This document shows, piece by piece, positions 54,853-64,000 of a DNA stretch of 64,000 bases. Position numbers and translations under genes: made by a program. Numbering within the stretch: position 1 is the first letter of the stretch; every line of letters begins with the position of its first letter. Under the pieces are notes generated by a model. That model was not told the origin of the DNA and searched no databases. It worked only from the letters and a program-made list of their open reading frames with translations. The DNA is from Flavisphingopyxis sp963800335 (GTDB taxonomy: Bacteria > Pseudomonadota > Alphaproteobacteria > Sphingomonadales > Sphingomonadaceae): assembly GCA_963800335.1 (NCBI GenBank), contig CAWDAN010000007.1, positions 310,001-374,000 on the forward strand, written 5' to 3'.

Positions 54853-56098
54853 ATGCCGACGGACACCCTTATGCCCGATACCAAGCCCGACAGCCGCACT
54901 GCCGGCGTGCCAAAGGGCGCGACCGCCCTGCTGTTGCTCGCCGACGGAACCGCGATCTGGGGCCGGGGCTTCGGCGCCGAGGGCGATGCGGTTGGCGAGC
55001 TCGTCTTCAACACCGCGATGACCGGCTATCAGGAAGTGATGACCGATCCGAGCTATGCCGGACAGATCATCACCTTCACCTTCCCGCATATCGGCAATGT
55101 CGGCGCCAATGACGACGATATCGAGGCCGACGACGCCCACGCGCTCGGCTGCGTCGTGCGAGAGGATATTACCCGGCCGAGCAGTTTCCGCAGCACCGAA
55201 GGCTTCGACGCCTGGATGAAGGCGCGCGGGCGGATCGGCATTTCGGGGATCGACACGCGCGCGCTGACCCGCCGGATCCGCGAAGCGGGCGCGCCCAATG
55301 CGGTGATCGCGCACAATGCCGCCGGGCAGTTCGATATCGACGCGCTGCTCGCCAAGGCGAAGCCTGGCCGGGCCTCAAGGGCATGGACCTCGCCAAGAGC
55401 GTCAGCGGCCCGCAGAAAAAGCTCTGGGACGGCGGCCCGTGGCGGCTCGGCTTCGGCTATGCCACCCCCTCCCGCCTGTCTTGAGCGAAGGTTCGAGTGC
55501 GCAGCAATCGAGAATCGCAGTCGAAAGGCCGCACGTCGTCGCGATCGATTACGGCGCCAAGCGCAACATCTTCCGCAACCTCGTTCGCGCCGGGGCCAGC
55601 GTCACCGTGCTGCCCGCGACCGCGACCCATGCCGAGATCATGGCCGAAAAACCCGACGGCGTTTTCCTGTCGAACGGCCCCGGCGATCCCGCCGCGACGG
55701 GCGAATATGCGGTGCCGGTGATCAAGGCACTGCTCGACGCCGACGTGCCGATCTTCGGCATCTGCCTCGGCCACCAGCTGCTCGCGCTCGCCGCGGGCGC
55801 TAAGACGGTCAAGATGCACCAGGGCCACCGCGGCGCCAACCACCCCGTCCAGCGGATCGGCGATCAGCCACACAGCGGCCTCGTCGAGATCACGAGCATG
55901 AACCACGGCTTCGCGGTCGACGGCGACACGTTGCCCGCCAACGTCGTCGAAACGCACCGCAGCCTGTTCGACGGATCGAACTGCGGCATCGCCTTCACCG
56001 ACAAGCGCGCCTTCGGCGTGCAATATCACCCCGAGGCCAGCCCGGGCCCGCAGGACAGTTTCTATCTGTTCGAGAAGTTCGTGGGGGGATTGGGATGA
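54853..56098 (+). CDS. carA: carbamoyl-phosphate synthase small subunit (frameshifts and linker insert)
   Basis: Glutaminase subunit supplying ammonia for carbamoyl phosphate in pyrimidine and arginine synthesis. The N-terminal domain (ELVFNTAMTGYQEVMTDPSY, TFPHIGNVG, GISGIDTRALTRRIRE) and the class-I glutaminase domain (GICLGHQLLAL with the Cys nucleophile, MNHGFAVD, and the His/Glu pair in QYHPEASPGPQ) are complete. One base is missing near 55361, and two further shifts near 55462 and 55500 surround an extra ~20-residue linker with repeat-like sequence, making the repaired protein about 416 residues against 370-400 usual. Start: ATG at 54853, or at 54871; neither has a strong ribosome site. 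Confidence 0.9.
55473..55530 (+). repeat. repeat-like insert inside carA linker
   Basis: Between the N-terminal domain (ending LGFGYA) and the glutaminase domain (starting RPHVVAIDYG), carA carries extra bases containing GCCTGTCTTGAGCGAAG (from 55474) and TCGAAAGGC (55521-55529), separated by about 30 bases. The outer words form an imperfect dyad (GCCTGTC/GAAAGGC), and TGAGC and TCGAA words recall the intergenic palindrome at 54209-54254. It looks like a REP-type element tolerated in a surface linker. Confidence 0.4.
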
Positions 56099-56720
56099 TC
56101 GGCGAAGACTCGCCGGTTACTGAATCGAGCAATTCAGTCGATCGTCGAATGCGATATTGCGCGTACTGATTTCGTCATCGATGCGTTCGAGGATGAACTT
56201 CGATCCGATGACAGTTACGATCGGCTATCTCGTCGAGGTGACTTACGACGAAACTACGATGCCTCGAAGCGACGATCACTGACTCTGTATCTCGACTAAT
56301 CGATACGAATGGCGAACAAGTCTGACTTTAGACAGATGAATCTCACGTCGAGCAAGATTGTCTCGGTATGACGATGCCATCGATAATTGGCTTCAGTCAG
56401 AAAGCTGAACTTGATGCGCCTATCACGAACTTGAGATCCAGCGAACGATTGTTGAGCAGATTGCTTCGCTTCAGAAGCTGAACCTGACGGATCTGAGATC
56501 ATTCGGTCGAAGCGCCGATGAACTCTGGCGATTATGCCAGTTCCGATCTGATCTCGAGACGCGGACTAACGCTTGTCAGATGTCGATGGCCGCAGCACTC
56601 GGAGAGCGCCTAATCAGCACTCTGGCGCGAAGTTGTGAGGCTTCAGCATGCCGACTGATCACAGCATCTCTTCGAGCTTGCATCGGCCATGTAGCATATC
56701 TTATTGGATAGAAGGACCTA
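56099..56720. other. compositionally distinct 0.62 kb carA-carB spacer, no recognisable gene
   Basis: The spacer is about half G+C, far lower than its flanks, and unusually rich in CGAT/TCGA words with almost no long homopolymers. Several moderately long open stretches exist: one continuing the carA frame to a TAA at 56297-56299; one in the carB start frame from about 56416 to a TAG at 56709-56711, with an internal ATG at 56580; and a minus-strand frame at 56296-56502. None has a ribosome site or a family I recognise. Only the carB ribosome site (AAGGA before 56721) is clear. It could be a decayed gene, an untranslated regulatory leader for carB, or foreign DNA. Confidence 0.6.
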
Positions 56721-60070
<3,350 letters not shown>

Positions 60071-60171
60071 CACATCCCGACAACATGCCCCTTCGCGCAG
60101 CGCCCGGCCTCGCCGTCGCTGCCAAGAGGGCTTTTGAGTCGGTGCAAAGCCCAATGGAAAGGACGCGCGCC

Positions 60172-60669
60172 ATGGCAACCGTCGAAAAAATGCCGATGCT
60201 GGTCGAAGGCTATGAGATGATGACCGCCCAGCTCAAGGCGCTCAAGGAAGAACGTCCGACGATCGTCGAGGCGATCGAGGTGGCGCGCGCGCATGGCGAC
60301 CTCAGCGAAAACGCCGAATACCATGCTGCCAAGGAGCGCCAGGGGCAGGTCGAGGCGTCGATCGGCGATCTCGAGGACAAGCTCAGCCGCGCGCAGATCA
60401 TCGATCCGACGACGCTGTCGGGCGACAAGGTCGTGTTCGGCGCGACGGTCCACCTGCTCGACGAGAACGACAAGCCGGTGACCTACCAGCTCGTCGGCCA
60501 GGCCGAAGCCGATGCCAAGAGCGGCAAGATCTCGTACAACTCGCCGCTCGGCCGCGCGCTGATCGGGCGCAGCGTGGACGAAGAGGTCGAACTGACGGTG
60601 CCGTCGGGCGACAAATATTACGTCATCGAGAAAGATCGAGTTCATCTGATCGGGGCGCACCGAGCATAG
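60172..60669 (+). CDS. greA: transcription elongation factor GreA
   Basis: Binds the RNA polymerase secondary channel and stimulates cleavage of backtracked RNA. 165 residues: an N-terminal coiled coil with the acidic tip LSENAEYHAAKERQG that reaches the active site, and a C-terminal FKBP-like domain (ISYNSPLGRALIGRSVDEEVEL). The start at 60172 (MATVEKMPMLVEGYE) is the family N-terminus and has AAAGGA ten bases upstream. It follows carB by 101 bases and precedes the rhomboid gene by 2. Confidence 0.96.
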   Translation: MATVEKMPMLVEGYEMMTAQLKALKEERPTIVEAIEVARAHGDLSENAEYHAAKERQGQVEASIGDLEDKLSRAQIIDPTTLSGDKVVFGATVHLLDENDKPVTYQLVGQAEADAKSGKISYNSPLGRALIGRSVDEEVELTVPSGDKYYVIEKDRVHLIGAHRA

Positions 60670-60671
60670 CC

Positions 60672-61335
60672 ATGCGCATGCCGCCGGGCCTTTTGACCAA
60701 CATCATCCTTGCGGTGACGGTGATCGCCTGGGCTGCGCTGGCGTTGTCGGGCTGGCAGGATTACGGCTTTATTGCGGGCGGCTTCATACCCGCGCGCGTC
60801 GCTGGCCTCATCGACCTTCCCGGCGCGGTGCCGGTCTGGCTGACGCCGTTGAGCTCGACCTTGCTCCATTCGGGCGCGATGCACATCGCCTTCAACGGGC
60901 TGATGCTATTGTTCTGCGGTCGCTTCGTCGAACTCGCCCTCGGCCGCTGGCTGATGCTCGCGCTGTACCTCGTCGGCGCCTATGCCGCCGCGACTGCGCA
61001 ATATCTCGCCGATCCCGCCAGCATCGTCCCCGTGGTCGGCGCGAGCGGGGCGATATCGGCGTTGGTTGGCGCTTACGCGCTGTTGTTCAGCAAGCGGCGC
61101 GTCGCCGGACGCTTCGGCATTCCCCCCGTCGTGCTCCACGTCGCCTGGCTGGCGGTGGCCTGGATCGGGCTGCAGGTCATGGTCGGCTACGCCTTTGGCG
61201 GCAGCGGCATGGCGATCGCTATCTGGGCGCATGTCGGCGGATTTCTCGCCGGGCTGGTTCTCGCGGTGCCGATGCTGCGCCTGCGTGAGCGTCGGATCAT
61301 GGCGCGCGCAGGAGACGAGCGCGGCAATAGCTTAG
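60672..61335 (+). CDS. rhomboid-family intramembrane serine protease
   Basis: About 221 residues with six helices. The catalytic Ser is in VVGASGAISALVGAYAL, the His in AIWAHVGGFLAGLVLA, and the oxyanion His/Asn region is HSGAMHIAFNGLML, so it should be an active protease cleaving membrane substrates. As given, the frame runs on to 61550 across the opposing DUF4170 gene. Restoring one GC in the GCGCGC run near 61302-61309 gives the natural end MARAQETSAAIA with a TAG at 61333-61335 that meets the DUF4170 stop, so I end it there. It starts 2 bases after greA. Confidence 0.85.
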
Positions 61336-61562
61336 GCGGGCGTTTCGCCTTCGGCCGGATCGAGCAGCCGGTGCAGGTGGACGACGACATATTTCATTTC
61401 GGCATCGTCGACGGTGCGCTGGGCGGCGCCGCGCCAGGCCTTTTCGGCCGATTTATAGTCGGGATAGACCCCGACGATATCGATCGTCGAGAGATCGGAA
61501 AAGTCGAGCGTGCGCGGATCGCTGACGCGTCCGCCGAAAACCAGGTGTAACTTGCTGCTCAT
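61332..61562 (-). CDS. DUF4170 protein
   Basis: Small soluble protein of 76 residues matching the alphaproteobacterial DUF4170 family: MSSKLHLVFGGRV, then VGVYPDYKSAEKAWRGAAQ and MKYVVVHLHRLLDP. The family has no known function. The start at 61562 is the only sensible one. It lies downstream of the four-gene membrane cluster on the same strand, with 85 bases between, and is convergent with the rhomboid gene. Confidence 0.85.
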   Translation of the reverse strand: MSSKLHLVFGGRVSDPRTLDFSDLSTIDIVGVYPDYKSAEKAWRGAAQRTVDDAEMKYVVVHLHRLLDPAEGETPA

Positions 61563-61647
61563 GTTCGATTGCCTTGGCGCGGGAGAAATTTCACCCGCGC
61601 CGTTAGCAACCGCATCGCCGCACCGCAACTGTGCGGCGCGAAAGCTT

Positions 61648-62109
61648 TTAGCGCTTTGATTTGGGCAGCATGATACCGGCGAACAGCCCGACCGCCGTCG
61701 CACTGACGAGGGCGAGCAGCGGGTTGCGCTGGATCCCGTCCGACGTCTTGGCGGGAAGCTCGCGGGCGTATTCTCGGCCTTCGGCATAGAGTTCGCCGGC
61801 CTTTTCGCGACCGTCTGCATACAGTTCGACCGCCTTGCCGCGACCCGCCTGATAGGCTTCGCGCGCTTTTTCCGACCCGGCTTCATAGGCGTGCCCAGCC
61901 TTGACCCGACCGGTTTCCAGCGCGCGGGCTGCTGCCTCGCGGCTGGTTTCGATCGCTTCGCCTGCGACGACGCGGCCCTTTTCGGCGAGCACTTCGCCCT
62001 TGGCGCGGGCGTTGCCGTAGGTTTCGGCGATACGGTCGCGCGCCGCCGAAGCGGTCTCGCCGGCATCGTCCTTGATCTTGCCGAACTGTTTGAAAATCTT
62101 GCGAGCCAT
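61648..62109 (-). CDS. tail-anchored protein with amphipathic helical repeats
   Basis: Protein of 153 residues: a basic start MARKIFKQFGKIKDDAGE, then about 90 residues of Ala/Glu/Lys/Arg-rich helix with a recurring ~11-residue pattern (AGSEKAREAYQ, AGRGKAVELYA, DGREKAGELYA, EGREYARELPA), and a C-terminal hydrophobic helix (NPLLALVSATAVGLFAGIML) ending KSKR. The architecture resembles ElaB/YqjD-type inner-membrane proteins and LEA/apolipoprotein-like helices. The start has AGGAG eight bases upstream. Only 2 bases separate it from the next upstream gene. Proposed role: stress-linked membrane tether or protectant (inference). Confidence 0.7.
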   Translation of the reverse strand: MARKIFKQFGKIKDDAGETASAARDRIAETYGNARAKGEVLAEKGRVVAGEAIETSREAAARALETGRVKAGHAYEAGSEKAREAYQAGRGKAVELYADGREKAGELYAEGREYARELPAKTSDGIQRNPLLALVSATAVGLFAGIMLPKSKR

Positions 62110-62111
62110 GG

Positions 62112-62537
62112 TCAGTCTCCTGGGGTTTCGTGGGTCGGCGTGGAAACGCCGTTTCGTCGGAAGAGTTGCTTCAAGCGGTCGCCGTGCCACCACTTCGATC
62201 GCGTATCCTTGCCGCCGAGCGCAGCGCGCGTATCGGCAAAGCGATCCGACGCCCAGTGGGCGACCTTGGGCGAAACCGTGGCAATCGGCTTGCGTAGCAG
62301 AAAAGCGGCAATCGCGACAGCACCGGCACCGATCGCATAGGGATGGCTCTTGACCGTCTGGACAGTGCTGTCGCGGGTATCACGACCGATCGCGCGCAGC
62401 TTGTAGGTGACATCACGCCTGAGCTCACCGGGCGAGAGGCGTTCCCTGGCCGCGACGATATTGCGCTTGAGCAGCAGGCGGTGCGCGGTCGCGCGCCCCC
62501 TCGCGGCACTCAGTTCGCTGCGCATCGTGTTCTTCAT
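62112..62537 (-). CDS. small basic membrane protein of the stress cluster
   Basis: Protein of 141 residues: a helical basic N-terminus (MRSELSAARGRATAHRLLLK), ERLSPGELRRDVTYKLRAIG, the segment TVQTVKSHPYAIGAGAVAIAAFLL that includes one hydrophobic helix, and a basic C-terminus (KWWHGDRLKQLFRRNG). The xxxHPxAIGAGAV pattern before the helix recalls the xxPxxxxGxAxxxG anchors of YqjD/ElaB-like proteins. I do not recognise an enzyme motif. Its ATG overlaps the stop of the YqjE-like gene (ATGA), so it is translationally coupled. Confidence 0.7.
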   Translation of the reverse strand: MKNTMRSELSAARGRATAHRLLLKRNIVAARERLSPGELRRDVTYKLRAIGRDTRDSTVQTVKSHPYAIGAGAVAIAAFLLRKPIATVSPKVAHWASDRFADTRAALGGKDTRSKWWHGDRLKQLFRRNGVSTPTHETPGD

Positions 62538-62952
62538 TCGCTTTTCGCTCCCAGTGCCTGTTTGATCGCGCTGATTTTCGACCGGCCGATCATCACGCAG
62601 ACGCCGGCGAGGACAACGAGCGCAACCGCGACGATCGAAACCGCCGGCAGCAAGGCCATGATGCGATTCAACGCCAACACCGCGATGACCGCGATCGCGA
62701 AGACGCCCATCATGCTCAGCATCGCCGCGGCGGTCAGCCAAACGACCGCGTGAACCGTCGAATCGGTAACGAAATTGACCGTCGCGCGCAGCAGCGAGAG
62801 TTCGGCCTTGGCCGAGCGCTTGCCCTCTTCGACCAACGCCTCGATCGTCTGCGAGACCGACGGGCGCGGGTCCTCGCTCTCGTCGTCGATCGGCGGCGCA
62901 TAGCCGTGATGGACGCGATTGCCGGAGCAGGGATGTCGGCGTGCTCGGTCAA
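62534..62952 (-). CDS. YqjE-like phage-holin-superfamily membrane protein (one frameshift)
   Basis: About 139 residues: a hydrophilic N-terminus, an amphipathic linker (TIEALVEEGKRSAKAELSLL), then two long hydrophobic helices (VVWLTAAAMLSMMGVFAIAVIAVLAL broken at Asn, and VSIVAVALVVLAGVCVMIG). This matches the Phage_holin_3_6/YqjE type found beside YqjD in many Proteobacteria; it is not part of a phage here. The frame changes near 62912, where one base seems missing. The start (TTG at 62952) is weak and uncertain. Confidence 0.65.
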
Positions 62953-62959
62953 ATCGGGA

Positions 62960-63556
62960 TCAAGCGTCAGAAGAACCGCCCCGCAGCATGCGTGCCATGA
63001 TGAAGCCGACGACGGCCGCGCCGCCGATGGCGATTGCCGGGCTCTTGCGGACGAATTCGCGCGTGTTGTCGATCAGTTCGTCGACGTCCTGTTTCTCGAC
63101 CGTCGCGGCGAGGCTGGCGATCGAGGCGGCAGCGGTGCGGGCATATTCACCGTACTGGTCGCCGAGACGATCATCGACGCTCGAGGCGCTCTCGTCGATA
63201 TATTTGGCGAGGCTGGCAATCGCTCCGGCGGCCTTGTCCTTGCCGTCTCGCGCCATAACCTTGGCGCGCGCACCCGCGTCCTCGGTCATGCGCGCCGCTT
63301 CCGATTTCAGCTGCGCCGCCTTTTCGTTGGCAAGCTTGCTGACGCTGTCGCGCGTCGCGACGAAATTCTGTTTCACTTCGCTGGTCGTAGCGGAAGCAGT
63401 GGCGGCCTTTCGCGATGCACCCGATTTGACCGGGGCGGCGGGGCGCGGCGCCTTTGCTGCGGCGGCACGTTTGGCCGATGGGCGCGGCGGGGTCTTGGCC
63501 GTAACGGGCTTATTTGCCTTGGCGGCGGGTTTCGACGGGGATTTCTTGTCAGCCAT
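62960..63556 (-). CDS. YqjD-like membrane-anchored protein with histone-like N-terminal tail
   Basis: Protein of 198 residues. Residues 1 to ~55 are Lys/Ala/Pro/Arg-rich like a histone H1 tail (KKSPSKPAAKANKPVTAK, PRPSAKRAAAAKAPRPAAP). A long amphipathic helical region follows (VSKLANEKAAQLKSEAARM, IASLAKYIDESASSVDD), and a C-terminal hydrophobic helix with VRKSPAIAIGGAAVVGFIMARML anchors it, in the DUF883/YqjD style. The basic tail suggests binding to nucleic acid or ribosomes at the membrane. AAAGGAG lies seven bases before the ATG at 63556. It heads the four-gene cluster and is preceded by an EcfG-type promoter. Confidence 0.75.
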   Translation of the reverse strand: MADKKSPSKPAAKANKPVTAKTPPRPSAKRAAAAKAPRPAAPVKSGASRKAATASATTSEVKQNFVATRDSVSKLANEKAAQLKSEAARMTEDAGARAKVMARDGKDKAAGAIASLAKYIDESASSVDDRLGDQYGEYARTAAASIASLAATVEKQDVDELIDNTREFVRKSPAIAIGGAAVVGFIMARMLRGGSSDA

Positions 63557-63608
63557 GATGCGGCTCCTTTCGAACGGAATATCGAGATAGCAAATCGTTT
63601 CATCTCGA

Positions 63609-63634
63609 CAACCACCGGATAGGACATTTGTTCC
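63609..63634 (-). promoter_or_regulatory. EcfG (general stress sigma factor) type promoter
   Basis: On the minus strand GGAAC (63634-63630) is followed after 17 bases by GTTG (63612-63609). EcfG-dependent promoters of alphaproteobacteria follow GGAAC-N16/17-CGTT, so the -35 is perfect and the -10 has GTT with one flanking mismatch. It lies about 53 bases upstream of the first gene of the four-gene membrane cluster, in the right orientation. Confidence 0.65.
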
Positions 63635-63799
63635 GGTGACGTATACAAGTAATACACCTTGGCGAGTTCGGGCGCAAGCAATGGGTTGTGCCGGTACCGT
63701 CAACATTGCGCGCCGCGTGTCGACGCGATTAGAGGCAGCCCATCGTTCGAGCCATTCGCGCGGCCCGCGCCGCGCCCATCAGACCCGGAGCACCCTGCC

Positions 63800-64000
63800 G
63801 TGACCGCCATCATCGATATCCATGCCCGCGAAATTCTCGACAGCCGGGGCAACCCGACGGTGGAGGTCGACATCTTGCTCGAAGATGGCAGCCTGGGCCG
63901 CGCGGCGGTACCATCGGGCGCATCGACCGGTGCGCATGAGGCGGTCGAACTGCGCGATGGCGACACGGCACGCTACCTCGGCAAGGGGGTCACAAAGGCA
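63800..64000 (+). CDS. eno: enolase, 3' end outside window
   Basis: First 67 codons of phosphopyruvate hydratase. The N-terminus TAIIDIHAREILDSRGNPTVEVD, AAVPSGASTGAHEAVELRDGD and YLGKGVTKA is diagnostic. The start is GTG at 63800 with CGGAG eight to nine bases upstream; no ATG fits. The enzyme interconverts 2-phosphoglycerate and phosphoenolpyruvate and is also a degradosome partner in many bacteria. It is divergent from the stress cluster across 243 bases. Confidence 0.96.
   Translation, partial: MTAIIDIHAREILDSRGNPTVEVDILLEDGSLGRAAVPSGASTGAHEAVELRDGDTARYLGKGVTKA

Noticed and set aside
56296..56502. Minus-strand 68-codon frame in the carA-carB spacer as a gene
   Set aside because: No ribosome site or recognisable family; open stretches of this size are expected by chance in six frames of a lower-GC segment.
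61336..61550. C-terminal extension of the rhomboid protein across DUF4170
   Set aside because: The tail is not membrane-like, overlaps a conserved opposing gene completely, and disappears if one GC is restored near 61305.
62534..62952. Holin-like gene as a sign of a prophage
   Set aside because: It is the chromosomal YqjE-type relative with a YqjD-like neighbour; no phage structural, integrase or lysis genes are present.

Overview
The window is a high-GC (roughly two thirds G+C by eye) chromosomal stretch with tightly packed, often ATGA-overlapping genes. Gene content and order point to an alphaproteobacterium of the Sphingomonadales. The strongest markers are a DivL-type kinase followed by tsaE, amgK, murU, addB, addA and trxA; a yqeY-lipoprotein-dnaG-rpoD cluster divergent from carA/carB; and a promoter that fits the EcfG general stress sigma factor. 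There is no sign of a prophage, insertion sequence, CRISPR array or plasmid backbone; this is core genome.

Layout. 1-9.0 kb: a truncated S9 peptidase with an amino-acid permease, a DUF2189 membrane protein, asd, an EmrAB-type drug efflux pair with its MarR regulator, and an alpha/beta hydrolase. 9.0-16 kb: an M2 metallopeptidase lipoprotein, a YbjN-like protein, amn, a peroxiredoxin, YqgE, and ahcY behind a strong palindrome. 16-27.3 kb: divL-tsaE-amgK-murU-addB-addA-trxA, combining cell-cycle control, tRNA modification, peptidoglycan recycling and double-strand-break repair. 27.5-44.1 kb: secA, a TSUP permease, tRNA-Asn, nadK-moaA, a degenerate-GGDEF/EAL protein, mfd, sdhE, recG, a PilZ protein, tyrS and a DOMON-like/NamZ pair. 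44.1-49.2 kb: a CBS protein, a VWA protein and its MoxR ATPase split by an orphan chemoreceptor-like gene, and a conserved hypothetical. 49.3-60.7 kb: rpoD, dnaG, a lipoprotein, yqeY, carA, an odd 0.6 kb spacer, carB and greA. 60.7-64 kb: a rhomboid protease, DUF4170, a four-gene cluster of membrane-anchored helical proteins behind a stress promoter, and the start of eno.

A striking technical feature is that at least a dozen otherwise intact, mostly essential genes (asd, carA, carB, mfd, addA, addB and others) carry frameshifts. Most are repaired to the expected family sequence by restoring one GC dinucleotide in a GCGC context. I read these as sequence errors, not gene decay, and annotate each such gene across its full extent.

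The most interesting biology is (i) the stress-promoter cluster at 61.6-63.6 kb, which resembles the E. coli YqjD/YqjE/ElaB membrane-tether proteins but has a histone-like tail; (ii) the compositionally foreign carA-carB spacer and a repeat-like insert inside carA; and (iii) a signal-peptide-less NamZ-type muramidase in the same genome segment as the AmgK/MurU cell-wall salvage pair.
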